The notes beneath the pieces were generated by a model, which saw only the letters and a program-made list of their open reading frames with translations, did not search any database and was not told the origin of the DNA. Of a stretch of DNA of 64,000 bases, positions 34,832-43,282 are shown piece by piece. Every line of letters starts with the position of its first letter. Position 1 is the stretch's first letter. The stretch comes from an uncultured Phycisphaerales bacterium (GTDB taxonomy: Bacteria > Planctomycetota > Phycisphaerae > Phycisphaerales > UBA1924), in the NCBI GenBank assembly GCA_937995595.1, contig CALKJW010000002.1:58510-122509 (forward strand). Reading direction: 5' to 3'. The position numbers were made by a program, and so were the translations under genes.

Positions 34832-35719
34832 ATGCCCAAGGCCAGCCCACGATCCGCCAAGCGCTCCGCCCGCCCGGCCCCGAAGCCGCTCCGCGGCCGA
34901 GCCGCAAAGGCCGACCGATACGACCTCTACCAGCGCGCCGTGCAGAACTTCGAGTCCGAGGCCGACTTCGTGCAGGACACCTTCCGCACCCTGCGCAAGC
35001 GACCGGCGCGGATCATCCGCGAGGACTTCTGCGGCACGTTCGGCGTGTGCTGCGAGTGGGCGCGCCGGCACAGGGACAATGTCGCCGCGGGGCTGGACAT
35101 CGACCCCGAGCCGGTCGCCTGGGGCCGCGCCCACAACCTGAGCAGACTCACGCCCGCGCAGCGGGCGCGCGTGCACCCCGTGATCGGCAACGTGCTGCAC
35201 CCGCCGCGGCTGGCGGACATCGCGCCGCGCGGCTTCGACGCGGTGCTGGCGATGAACTTCTCGTACTGGTGCTTCAAGCGGCGCGACGTCATGCTTCGCT
35301 ACTACCGGTCGGTGCACCGGAGTCTTGCGCATGACGGCGTGTTCTTCCTCGACGCCTGCGGCGGCGCGGACTGCCTGCGCATCTGCAAGGAGAACCGCCC
35401 GATCGGCCGGCGGGGCAGCCGCCGGTTCTTCACCTACGTCTGGGACCACGCCGCGTACGACCCGATCAGCGGCGACATGCTGTGCAAGATCCACTTCCGC
35501 TTCCCGGACGGCTCGTCCATCCGCGACGCGTTCACGTATGACTGGCGTTTCTGGTCGCTGCCGGAGACCGCCGAGATGCTCGCCGACGCCGGGTTCCGCA
35601 AGACGACGGTGTACTGGGAGGGCGACGACGGCAAGGGCGGCGGCAACGGGATCTTCGAGCCCGCGACGCGGGGCGACTGCGTGGATTCGTACATCTGCTA
35701 CATCGTCGCGGAGAAGTGA
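34832..35719 (+). CDS. Class I SAM-dependent methyltransferase
   Basis: 295 residues. A basic, Pro/Ala-rich N-terminal tail (about 30 residues) is followed by a Rossmann-type methyltransferase core: EDFCGTFGVCCEWARR (motif I), GLDIDPEPVAWG (motif II acid), FDAVLAMNFSYWCFK and FFLDACGGAD. Substrate unknown; FSYWCF and WDHAAYDP segments are common in uncharacterised planctomycete homologues. The ATG at 34832 is chosen because a TACACT box precedes it closely; 12 codons of open frame continue upstream. Confidence 0.82.
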   Translation: MPKASPRSAKRSARPAPKPLRGRAAKADRYDLYQRAVQNFESEADFVQDTFRTLRKRPARIIREDFCGTFGVCCEWARRHRDNVAAGLDIDPEPVAWGRAHNLSRLTPAQRARVHPVIGNVLHPPRLADIAPRGFDAVLAMNFSYWCFKRRDVMLRYYRSVHRSLAHDGVFFLDACGGADCLRICKENRPIGRRGSRRFFTYVWDHAAYDPISGDMLCKIHFRFPDGSSIRDAFTYDWRFWSLPETAEMLADAGFRKTTVYWEGDDGKGGGNGIFEPATRGDCVDSYICYIVAEK

Positions 35720-35740
35720 ACGCGCAACTCGGGAGGAATG

Positions 35741-35779
35741 TCCTGAGGTCCTGAAGTCCTGAGTCCTGAGATCCTGAGG
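35741..35779 (+). repeat. Short tandem repeat of TCCTGAGG-like units
   Basis: Five imperfect head-to-tail copies (TCCTGAGG, TCCTGAAG, TCCTGAG, TCCTGAGA, TCCTGAGG) lie in the gap between the methyltransferase and the polyprenyl synthase genes. Units are 7-8 nt with no spacer, so this is a microsatellite, not a CRISPR. Confidence 0.85.
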
Positions 35780-35856
35780 TGCACGGCCCGGCACGCGTGG
35801 CCTTGCTTTCCGCACTCTGAACTCCGCGCCTTTTATCCAGAACTCTCCGCCCCACC

Positions 35857-35862
35857 TACCCT
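35857..35862 (+). promoter_or_regulatory. Candidate -10 element of the polyprenyl synthase gene (leaderless)
   Basis: TACCCT ends 6 nt before the ATG at 35869; no Shine-Dalgarno sequence. Confidence 0.4.
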
Positions 35863-35868
35863 CTTCCG

Positions 35869-36912
35869 ATGCCCGCCGCGATCACCATCCCACCGGACCT
35901 GCTGCCCGTTCAGGAGACCCTCGGCCGCGCCCTGCAGCGCGTCGAGACGGAGTTTGACCGCGCGCTGCGGTCGGACCTTCCGCCGCTGCAGGACCTCGTT
36001 CGGCACATCGAGTCGTACCGCGGGAAGATGCTCAGGCCCGTGCTGGTGATCCTCTCCGGCCTTGCCGCGCACCCGCGCGCGGGCTCGCCCGGCTTTGCGC
36101 AGTCGCTCGACGACGCGCTCGCGCCGGCGCACCTGTCGATCGCCGCGGTCTGCGAGATGATCCACATGGCCACGCTCGTGCACGACGACGTGCTCGACGA
36201 CGCCGACACGCGCCGCGGCGGGGCGACCGTCAACCGGCTGCGCGGCAACGAGATGGCCGTCATCCTCGGCGACTACCTCATCTCCGCCGCGTACCGGCTG
36301 TGCTCGTCGCTGGATTCGCAGGCCGCGGCCCTGCTCATCGGCCAGACGGGCATGACGCTGTGCGCGGGCGAACTGCTGCAACTGCACCACCGCGACAACT
36401 TCTCGATCGACCAGCCCACGTACTTCGAGATCGTCCGCCGCAAGACCGCGAGTCTGATCGCCGCGGCGTGCCGGCTGGGCGCGTGGCAGAGCGGCGCACC
36501 GCCCGAGACCTGCCAGCGCTTCGAGGACTTCGGCCTGCGCCTGGGCGTCGCGTTCCAGATCCAGGACGACCTGCTGGACCTGGCCGGCGACCGCGACCTG
36601 GTGGGCAAGCCGCTGCACCGCGACGTCGAACTCGGCAAGCTCACGCTCCCGGTGATCCACCACCTGGGCGCGACCAGCGCGATGGAGCGCGGACGGACGC
36701 TCGCCATGCTCTCGGACCAGTCCGCGTTCGACGCGCACGCCGCGGCGGACCTTGTCGCGCGGCTCACCGACACCGGCTCGATCGACTTCGCCCGCGCCAA
36801 GGCGCGGGAACTGGTCGAGCAGGCCAAGCACGCGCTGGACCCCATGCTCGCCAGCGCGCCCAAACGCCTGCTGATGCTCATGGCCGATCAGGTCGTGTCG
36901 CGCGAGTTCTGA
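35869..36912 (+). CDS. Trans-polyprenyl diphosphate synthase
   Basis: 347 residues. Both Asp-rich motifs are intact: LVHDDVLDDADTRRG (first, DDxxD) and FQIQDDLLDLAGD (second). GKMLRPVLVILS and the conserved Gln of LGVAFQIQDD are present. The enzyme extends allylic diphosphates with isopentenyl diphosphate; chain length (for quinones or other lipids) cannot be read reliably. It precedes asd in the same direction with an 84-nt gap. Confidence 0.93.
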   Translation: MPAAITIPPDLLPVQETLGRALQRVETEFDRALRSDLPPLQDLVRHIESYRGKMLRPVLVILSGLAAHPRAGSPGFAQSLDDALAPAHLSIAAVCEMIHMATLVHDDVLDDADTRRGGATVNRLRGNEMAVILGDYLISAAYRLCSSLDSQAAALLIGQTGMTLCAGELLQLHHRDNFSIDQPTYFEIVRRKTASLIAAACRLGAWQSGAPPETCQRFEDFGLRLGVAFQIQDDLLDLAGDRDLVGKPLHRDVELGKLTLPVIHHLGATSAMERGRTLAMLSDQSAFDAHAAADLVARLTDTGSIDFARAKARELVEQAKHALDPMLASAPKRLLMLMADQVVSREF

Positions 36913-36996
36913 ACAGCGGCCCTCGAACATGTGAGCGATTGCCGCCATGGGACCAACGGGTCCTATGCGTCCGAGAGGATCGATTCCGAGACCGTG

Positions 36997-38124
36997 ATGC
37001 CCAATCAACTCACCATCGCCATCGCCGGCGCGACCGGCGCCGTCGGCCGCGAGATGCTCACCTGCCTCGAGAAGCGCCGCTTCCCGCACGCCTCGCTGCG
37101 GCTGTTCGCCTCGGAACGCTCGGCGGGCAGCACGCTGCCGTTCGCGGGCCGCGAGATCAGGGTCGAAGCGCTCACCGGCGATGCGCTCGCGGGCGTCGAC
37201 ATCGCCCTGTTCTCCGCGGGCTCATCGATCACGCGCGACATCGCCCCCGCCGCGGCGAGGCACAACTGCGTGATCATCGACAACTCCTCGGCCTTCCGGA
37301 TGGACCCGGCGGTCCCGCTGGTCGTGCCGGAGGTGAACCCCGGCGCGCTCGAAGCGCCGACGAACAAGACGCTGCGCGTGCCATGGTCGAACAAGCCCGT
37401 TCCCGCGATTGTCGCCAACCCCAACTGCTCGACGATCATCCTGCTCATGGTGCTCACGCCGCTCCGCGACGCGTTCGGCGTCGAGCGCGCGGTCGTGTCG
37501 ACGTATCAGGCCGCGTCCGGCGCGGGCGCCAAGGGCATGGACGAGTTGGAGGCGCAGACGCGCGCCGACCTGTCCGGCTTGCGCGCCGAGCCGAAGGTCT
37601 TCCACGAGCCCTACGCCTTCAACCTGTTCAGCCACAACACCCCGATCGATCCGCTGACGGGTCTCAACGTCGAAGAGACCAAGGTCATCCTCGAAACGCG
37701 GAAGATCTGGGGCGAGGAGTCGCTGCCGCCCACGCGGCGGGCCGCGCTCACGGCCACCTGCATCCGAGTGCCCGTCCGCCGCGCCCACGCCGAGAGCGTC
37801 AACGTCACGCTGCGGCGCGAGGCAACCGTGCGCCAACTCCGCGCTGCGCTCGCGGCGTTCCCGGGTGTGCAGATCGTCGATGATCGCGCGAGCAACGGCT
37901 TCCCCACGCCCCTCAAGGCCAGCGGCAAAGACGAGATACTTGTCGGCCGCATCCGACCCGACGCGTCGCTCATTGCCCCGGACGATCTGGCTCGCCTTGC
38001 GCGCGACCGCGGCGGTCTCGACGAGATTCCCTGCCGCGGGTTTGATCTGTTCATCTGCGGCGACCAGTTGCTCAAGGGCGCGGCGCTCAACGCGGTGCAG
38101 ATCGCGGAGATGCTGGTCAGGTGA
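36997..38124 (+). CDS. asd: Aspartate-semialdehyde dehydrogenase
   Basis: 375 residues from the ATG at 36997; an upstream in-frame start (36931) adds 22 residues with no family similarity. AIAGATGAVGREML is the NADP site, the catalytic Cys is in ANPNCSTI, and the conserved YQAASGAGAKGMDELEAQ follows. It makes aspartate semialdehyde for lysine/diaminopimelate and threonine/methionine synthesis. No clear Shine-Dalgarno sequence. Confidence 0.95.
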   Translation: MPNQLTIAIAGATGAVGREMLTCLEKRRFPHASLRLFASERSAGSTLPFAGREIRVEALTGDALAGVDIALFSAGSSITRDIAPAAARHNCVIIDNSSAFRMDPAVPLVVPEVNPGALEAPTNKTLRVPWSNKPVPAIVANPNCSTIILLMVLTPLRDAFGVERAVVSTYQAASGAGAKGMDELEAQTRADLSGLRAEPKVFHEPYAFNLFSHNTPIDPLTGLNVEETKVILETRKIWGEESLPPTRRAALTATCIRVPVRRAHAESVNVTLRREATVRQLRAALAAFPGVQIVDDRASNGFPTPLKASGKDEILVGRIRPDASLIAPDDLARLARDRGGLDEIPCRGFDLFICGDQLLKGAALNAVQIAEMLVR

Positions 38125-38221
38125 CCATGGAATCGGCAAAGCCTGTACGATTGGAAGACCGCTGATTCAAGGTGCGGCTTCTATCGGGAAGCCACGCAAG
38201 GGCGACACAGACCGCACACCA

Positions 38222-38645
38222 TCACTCGCCGGTCACAACGCGCATGATCCCGTTCTTGCGCAACGACGCGTCCAACTCGTCAAAGAACCCCACTCTGCGA
38301 TGGTGCTCCTCTCGCCGTGCAGGATCGGCGCGCAGGGTCGGGACAACAGATTTGGCTCGCGGTGAAGGCCGCATATCGCCGCTGCCACGCGAACCGCTCG
38401 ATTCTGCGGTCAAGGCGCAACCACCGCGAAGAGTTGGCCTTGATCGTTCGCGTCGCTCCTGCAACGCCGGTTTCCGCGTGCAAATTCTTTAGCAGATGCG
38501 CGTGATCGTCGTATCCGCCGGCACCGAGCAGTGAGCCGTTGATGTTGCGGCAGATCCCGCCGACGTGCGCGAACAGGTCGGGCCGTGCCGATGCATCGAG
38601 GAACGGTTCGCAGTCCTTGGTGCTGAAGATTGAGTGGCACAGCGA
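38222..38645 (-). pseudogene. Decayed REP-associated tyrosine (Y1/IS200-like) transposase
   Basis: Reading leftward from about 38645, one frame gives LCHSIFSTKDCEPFLDAS, the typical N-terminus of RAYT/Y1 transposases, and an intact HUH motif (YDDHAHLL). It continues with RFAWQRRYAAFTASQ before stopping at about 38280. The C-terminal part, ARREEHHRRVGFFDELD..LRKNG, continues in another frame to 38222, so a frameshift separates the halves. The catalytic Tyr expected two residues ahead of EEHH is missing and no clear start exists. It is therefore an inactive remnant. A palindrome sits directly next to its 5' end. Confidence 0.75.
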
Positions 38646-38647
38646 AC

Positions 38648-38665
38648 CGGGGGCTTACGCCCCCG
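38648..38665. repeat. REP-like palindrome beside the transposase remnant
   Basis: CGGGGGC and GCCCCCG form a perfect 7-bp stem with a TTAC loop. It lies 3 nt from the 5' end of the RAYT remnant, the arrangement expected when a RAYT mobilises such hairpins. Confidence 0.65.
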
Positions 38666-38729
38666 ACGACAGGATGAGCCATGCGGGCCCGATCGGCGGC
38701 GCGCCCCGCTGATCCACGAGGGCTACGCG

Positions 38730-39350
38730 TCACATCTCGCCGTTCATCGCCGTAATCCCATCAAACATCGCGCACGCCGCATCCAGCACCGCCGCGGCGT
38801 CGGTTTCGCTGTATTCCTGCCCGCCCATCGCCTCGCGGAACGCCGCCCACTTGGCACGCTGCTGTTCGCCGTAGGGATCAAGGTACGCATCGCCCGCGCC
38901 GGTTGCGAGCCCCAGCGTTCGGCGCAGCGCCTTGGCGATGTAGGCGTTCCCGTTCTTGCTGCCCTCTAGCACGTAGTGAAACCCGAGCAGCGCGACCGGA
39001 CACGACGCCGCGACCGCGCGCACGTGATCGGTCAGCGCGGCCGTGGCGCGTGACGGCCGGACCGATGCGGGATCGACGCCCAGCGCGACCAGGTCGGCGC
39101 GCAGCCGCGGCGCGCCGAACTGCTCATCGCTCGCGACCGCCAGCCGCGGCTCGGCGCCGCGGCGCGCGACGATCTCGCCTTCCAGCGCGGCGTGCACGTG
39201 CATCATCTGCCCCAGCCAGCGCGCGTACCCCTCACGAGTCACCTGCCCGCTCACCAACCCGCGCATGAACGGGCTCTGCTCGGCGCGCCGGTGCTGCTCG
39301 GCCGTGCGGGCCTTGAGCGCGTCCATGATGTTCACCTGCATCGTCGTCAT
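38730..39350 (-). CDS. Heme oxygenase-like (biliverdin-producing) protein
   Basis: 206 residues, all-alpha. The proximal His region (ARTAEQHRRAEQSPFM) near residue 20 and YVLEGSKNGNAYI (residues about 127-140, the distal-helix region) match the heme oxygenase superfamily; the usual GG in that helix is replaced by NGN. The family opens heme to biliverdin, CO and iron, though related proteins have other roles. The ATG at 39350 follows GAGAGGA at 8 nt. Assignment is to family, not exact reaction. Confidence 0.75.
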   Translation of the reverse strand: MTTMQVNIMDALKARTAEQHRRAEQSPFMRGLVSGQVTREGYARWLGQMMHVHAALEGEIVARRGAEPRLAVASDEQFGAPRLRADLVALGVDPASVRPSRATAALTDHVRAVAASCPVALLGFHYVLEGSKNGNAYIAKALRRTLGLATGAGDAYLDPYGEQQRAKWAAFREAMGGQEYSETDAAAVLDAACAMFDGITAMNGEM

Positions 39351-39384
39351 GTGTGAAGTCCTCTCGCACGCGATCTTGTCGCGC

Positions 39385-40431
39385 TCAGGCCCCGAACCAC
39401 GCGGTCAGGAACGCGAAAATGTCCGCAACATCGGTCGCGCCGCCGGCGTCAAAGTCCCCGTCGCCGGCGAACCACGAGGCCAGAAAGGCGAAGATGTCCG
39501 CGACGTCGACCGTACCCGAGCAGTCCCAGTCCGCCGGGTGGCCGACGCACACGCTGATCTCCAGCCGCGCGGGCACGCCCCCCACCGCCGCGGGCATCTC
39601 CCTGCAGTAGAACGCCGGCACGTTGGAGGACTGTTGCTGCGTGATCGCCAGCGACGAGATCACCAGGTTCACCTTCCCCGCCGCGAGCGATTCGCGCAGG
39701 TAGCGGACCGCCTGCGGGTTGGACAGGTCGATCTGGAACACAAAGTCCGTGTCGCGCGGCACCGGCGCGCCCTGCGCCAGGTTGGCCGTGCCGATCGCCA
39801 GCGGCCGGACCTCGCGCCGCTGGTCGCGGTTGTTGGAGTTGTCGATCAGCGCGCCGCCCGCGTCGTACTCCGCGGCGAAGGCGTTGCGGATACCGCGGGC
39901 CGGGAAGGGGAACGGCGCGCCATTGTGGAACGGCGTGCTCTCGCCGAAGGCCATGGGCCCATCGAGCGACCACCCGCCGCGGTAGCCGCACATGAACAGT
40001 TCGACCGGCTGGCCCGCGTCCTCGTCGGCCAGGAAGTCCGGGTCCGTCTCGGGCAGCAGCGTGCGGAACGAGTCGGGCGTGCCGTCGTAGATGTACGCGT
40101 TGTCGCGGCTCACCCGCGCGACGACCCGCGCCGAGCGCACGCGGTAGTTCGCCGCGGGTTGGCCCGCAGGGATCACACCGCCCGTCGCGTAACCGAGGAT
40201 CATCTGGCCGTCGCGGTTGTCGAAGGCCCACTCGGTGTCGGAGCCGATCACCGAGAACACCGTCGCCTCGGTCTCGGACCCCTGTGGGCTGGCCGAGTTG
40301 TACGGGTACATCCACCGGTCAAAGGTCGGGGTGTTGAATGTCGCGGTGATGTCGCCCGCGCTGGCCATCGACGCCGCGGCAAACAGGGCAAGCACACTCA
40401 CGGTTCCGCGCCAAGTGATCAACGGGTTCAC
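39385..40431 (-). CDS. Secreted protein with two GC-type dockerin repeats
   Basis: 348 residues from a GTG at 40431 with AGGAGG 7 nt upstream. Signal peptide residues 1-25 (ends ASMASA). The body is a beta-rich domain of unknown type with little Cys. The C-terminal 50 residues contain two dockerin repeats, DWDCSGTVDVADIFAFL and GGATDVADIFAFL, each followed by an aromatic WF. It is divergent from the pseudopilin gene at 40519, with only 87 nt between them. Confidence 0.88.
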   Translation of the reverse strand: MNPLITWRGTVSVLALFAAASMASAGDITATFNTPTFDRWMYPYNSASPQGSETEATVFSVIGSDTEWAFDNRDGQMILGYATGGVIPAGQPAANYRVRSARVVARVSRDNAYIYDGTPDSFRTLLPETDPDFLADEDAGQPVELFMCGYRGGWSLDGPMAFGESTPFHNGAPFPFPARGIRNAFAAEYDAGGALIDNSNNRDQRREVRPLAIGTANLAQGAPVPRDTDFVFQIDLSNPQAVRYLRESLAAGKVNLVISSLAITQQQSSNVPAFYCREMPAAVGGVPARLEISVCVGHPADWDCSGTVDVADIFAFLASWFAGDGDFDAGGATDVADIFAFLTAWFGA

Positions 40432-40503
40432 GGTGCAACCTCCTGCGTTGGATTGCGAAGATTCCTGTCGGGCAAGCATTGTTCCTGCCCAACCGGACGA
40501 GTC

Positions 40504-40509
40504 TATACT
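40504..40509 (+). promoter_or_regulatory. Candidate -10 element of pseudopilin gene 1 (leaderless)
   Basis: TATACT ends 9 nt before the ATG at 40519. TTGTTC (40479-40484) may be a weak -35 with a 19-nt spacer. No Shine-Dalgarno sequence, which suggests a leaderless transcript. Confidence 0.55.
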
Positions 40510-40518
40510 CCTCGCGGT

Positions 40519-41427
40519 ATGAATCAAGTGCAACTGAGACTCAATCTCAATGTTCGATGGCGCGGCGCGTTCACACTCATCGAACTCCTCGTTGCCATCG
40601 GGCTCATCGCGCTGCTTGTCGGGATTCTCGCGCCCGCGCTCGGGCGGGCCCGGGCCGCGGCGAGAAACACGGCCGAAGTCGCCGCGGGCCAGCAGTTGAT
40701 CGTCGCCTACACGCTCTACGCCGACGATCACAGGGCCGCGCTGCTCGTGGGATACGCGACCGACGCGATGGTGAGCCTCAACCCGCCCGCGGGTGTGTCG
40801 GCCCTCCGCGTGCTCGACCAAGCGGGCGAGCCGGTGTCGGGCGTCGCCGCGCGGCGGTACCCGTGGCGGCTCGCGCCGTACTTCGACTACGCGTTCGAGG
40901 GCCTGTACAAGGACCCGTCGATCCTGCGGCGGTACCGCGAACGCTCGGATTTCCAGTATGTCGTGAGCCTTTCGCCGTCGTACGGCCTGAACAGCATGTT
41001 CCTCGGCGGCGATGCGGACCGTTTCGGCTTCAATCCCGCGGCTCTCGCCGCGTGGGGCTCGTTCTACGCCACGCGGCTGGACCAGCCGACCCGCGCCGAC
41101 CGACAACTGGTCTTCGCCACCGCGCGGGGAGTCGATCCCGATGGCGGAGACCCGGTGCCCGGCTACTTCCGCATCGACCCGCCGTTCCGTACGGCTCGAT
41201 CGTGGACCGCGGCGTACGACCCTGCGGGCGCGCCGGGCGCAACCGGGCACGTCGATTTCCGAATGGGAGAGGGGGCGGGTAGAGGCTCGGCCCGCAGTGC
41301 CGCCGGAAAGGCGGGGGTCGTGCATCTGGATGGTCACGCCGGGGTGTTCGGGTTCGAAGCCTTGGACGACATGACGATCTGGGCGCCCAGGGCGACGCGG
41401 CGGGACTGGGTTCTGGGAAGCCCGTGA
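40519..41427 (+). CDS. Type II/IV pseudopilin-like protein 1
   Basis: 302 residues. The prepilin peptidase site and hydrophobic helix are clear (FTLIELLVAIGLIALLVGIL from residue 18), preceded by a basic leader. A DUF1559-like body follows, with a late VVHLDGHAG segment that resembles the H-X9-DG tail motif of planctomycete pseudopilins. The processed protein would be an inner-membrane pseudopilin for protein export or a pilus-like fibre. A paralogue follows at 41663. Confidence 0.85.
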   Translation: MNQVQLRLNLNVRWRGAFTLIELLVAIGLIALLVGILAPALGRARAAARNTAEVAAGQQLIVAYTLYADDHRAALLVGYATDAMVSLNPPAGVSALRVLDQAGEPVSGVAARRYPWRLAPYFDYAFEGLYKDPSILRRYRERSDFQYVVSLSPSYGLNSMFLGGDADRFGFNPAALAAWGSFYATRLDQPTRADRQLVFATARGVDPDGGDPVPGYFRIDPPFRTARSWTAAYDPAGAPGATGHVDFRMGEGAGRGSARSAAGKAGVVHLDGHAGVFGFEALDDMTIWAPRATRRDWVLGSP

Positions 41428-41532
41428 TTCGAGCGGCTTGGCCTCGTTACCTCGGCTTGTTTGGATACCGGAAGGGTAGAATCAATCCAACAACGACAAT
41501 CTGAAAGTTCTGGGAACGGACACGGCAAAAAG

Positions 41533-41562
41533 TTGGTATAGAACGGTTGGTTCGGGTATTCT
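41533..41562 (+). promoter_or_regulatory. Candidate promoter of pseudopilin gene 2
   Basis: TTGGTA (41533-41538) and TATTCT (41557-41562) are separated by 18 nt in an AT-richer stretch than its surroundings. It would give a leader of about 95 nt before the ATG at 41663, which has GGAG at 8-nt spacing. Confidence 0.4.
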
Positions 41563-41662
41563 TCACCCGAGCCTGTGCGTGCATGTGCGCGAGGCGGGCC
41601 GTTCTGGCCTGCCTCACGAGAGGCGAGAATCTGGTTTCGCACCCTGCCACGGAGTGGAAACG

Positions 41663-42697
41663 ATGGCCCTGCAAAGAACACGAAGCGATCGTCGGGCGTT
41701 CACGTTGATCGAGCTGCTGGTGGTGATCACGATCATCGCGCTGCTGATCTCGATCCTGCTGCCGGCGCTGGGCCAGGCGCGCAAGACAGCGGCGATGCTG
41801 CTCGAGCAGGCGGCGGGCAACCAGTTCATGACCGGGTACAACTCGTACACGGTGGATTTCCGCGACGGCGTCATCATGCCGTACGTGCACTGGACCTGGG
41901 CGCACCCGAGCGCCGGCCCGATGCAGCACCGCCCGCACGACTTCACGAACGACCCCGCCAAGGACATCGAGGGCGACGTCGTGAAGGTGTGGCCGCTGCG
42001 GTTCATGTACTTTGCCGGCGGCTCCGGCGGCGCGCTGCCGATCGAGGCGATGATCAACGACAAGTCGTGGCGTGCAACGGTCGCCTCGCGCGACCGCACG
42101 CCGACCAACGGCACGGGCGGGGCGACGGCGATCTACGACAACCCGCAGAAGTACCAGTACGCCCTCGGCTGGCACCCCTCCTTCGGCCTGAACTCGGTCT
42201 ACGTCGGCGGGCACTACCGCAAGGGCGCGTTCCCCAACGGCAACGGCTTCCGCGCCGGTCACCCCATCGGCAATCACTTCTACGTCAGCACCGTTGACCG
42301 CATCCGCAACCCGTCGACCCTGCTGATCGCGGCGACAGCGCGGTCGGTGGACGTCGCCTCGGTGACCAGCGGCGGGGCGATCGGCTACGGCGGCAACCCC
42401 GTGCCGTGGACCGCCAGTTCGACGATCGTGCCGGGGTACTACGAGATCAACCCGCCGCGGATCGGCTTCCCGCTGACCGGCGGCAGCGCATCGGCGTGGG
42501 TCGCGAGCAACACGTTCGTGAAGAACTCGGCGCCGGTCCAGTGGGGCTTCCTGGACGGTCGCCACTTCAACAAGATCATCACGACGCACGCGGACGGCCA
42601 CGTCGAAGTGCAGACGCTGGCGCAACTCCGCGACATGCGCAAGTGGTCGAACCGCGCGACCTCGCCCGACTGGAACTTCACTCCGGGCAACAACTGA
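41663..42697 (+). CDS. Type II/IV pseudopilin-like protein 2
   Basis: 344 residues from the ATG at 41663. Prepilin motif FTLIELLVVITIIALLISIL begins at residue 13, followed by a globular domain. WGFLDGRHFNKIITTHADGH near the C-terminus resembles the H-X9-DG tail. It shares the N-terminal helix and several turns (YALGWHPSFGLNSVYVGGHY against VVSLSPSYGLNSMFLGG) with pseudopilin 1 and so is a paralogue. A strong terminator ends the unit at 42750. Confidence 0.88.
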   Translation: MALQRTRSDRRAFTLIELLVVITIIALLISILLPALGQARKTAAMLLEQAAGNQFMTGYNSYTVDFRDGVIMPYVHWTWAHPSAGPMQHRPHDFTNDPAKDIEGDVVKVWPLRFMYFAGGSGGALPIEAMINDKSWRATVASRDRTPTNGTGGATAIYDNPQKYQYALGWHPSFGLNSVYVGGHYRKGAFPNGNGFRAGHPIGNHFYVSTVDRIRNPSTLLIAATARSVDVASVTSGGAIGYGGNPVPWTASSTIVPGYYEINPPRIGFPLTGGSASAWVASNTFVKNSAPVQWGFLDGRHFNKIITTHADGHVEVQTLAQLRDMRKWSNRATSPDWNFTPGNN

Positions 42698-42716
42698 GCG
42701 CATCCCGTCAGTCGTC

Positions 42717-42750
42717 AACAGCCGCCCTTCCGGGCGGTTGTTGCTTTTTT
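42717..42750 (+). terminator. Rho-independent terminator of pseudopilin gene 2
   Basis: AACAGCCGCCC (42717-42727) pairs with GGGCGGTTGTT (42732-42742) over a TTCC loop, then GC and six T. Confidence 0.88.
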
Positions 42751-42822
42751 GCCGCGCTCGGCGAACAGTCTTCACCGGTTCTGAACGGCCGCGGGGCGGG
42801 GCGCTCGGCGGCGGAGGAAGGC

Positions 42823-43218
42823 ATGAACGTCAACGAACTTCGGTACAAGGTCACGGACTGGTTCAAGGAACGCCGTTACGCGCAGGGCAAACTGCCGCTG
42901 ATCGTGATCTGCGTGGTGCTGGCGTTGTGCTCGCTGTGGATCGCGAGTTTCTTCGTCGGCGGGCCGCGGTACGGGACGCCGACCCCGGTCTTCACCCCGC
43001 GCGATCTGGAAGCCAAGCGGATCACCGAGGAACTCAAGGCCGACGACCGCTTCCAGCACGTCAACGCGTCGGCCTCGTTCGACAACGACACCGACATCGT
43101 GATCACCGGCGAGGTCTACACGCCGGCCGATCGGGCCGCGCTGGAGGCACGCGTCAGGCAGATCACCTCGACCTACACCGTCTCGATCGGCGAGATCGTC
43201 GTGATGAACGCGCCCTGA
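42823..43218 (+). CDS. Small membrane protein with BON-like domain
   Basis: 131 residues from the ATG at 42823 with GGAGGAAG just upstream. One membrane helix (residues about 24-45) is followed by a soluble domain. ADDRFQHVNASASFDNDTDIVITGEVYTPADRAALEARV has the alpha-beta pattern of a BON or similar phospholipid-binding fold. Function unknown. Confidence 0.6.
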   Translation: MNVNELRYKVTDWFKERRYAQGKLPLIVICVVLALCSLWIASFFVGGPRYGTPTPVFTPRDLEAKRITEELKADDRFQHVNASASFDNDTDIVITGEVYTPADRAALEARVRQITSTYTVSIGEIVVMNAP

Positions 43219-43269
43219 CCGCCCGCCCGACGGCGGCGCGCACCCGGACGGCGGCGCGGGTTCGGGACG

Positions 43270-43275
43270 TATCCT
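43270..43275 (+). promoter_or_regulatory. Candidate -10 element of tyrS (leaderless)
   Basis: TATCCT ends 7 nt before the ATG at 43283; no Shine-Dalgarno sequence. Confidence 0.5.
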
Positions 43276-43282
43276 TGTCCCC

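Noticed and set aside
35741..35779. Possible CRISPR array
   Set aside because: Units are 7-8 nt and contiguous with no spacers, and no cas gene is in the window.
38125..38729. A small intact gene in the 38.1-38.7 kb gap
   Set aside because: The only similarity found is to the RAYT transposase, split by a frameshift and lacking the catalytic Tyr, so it is listed as a pseudogene.
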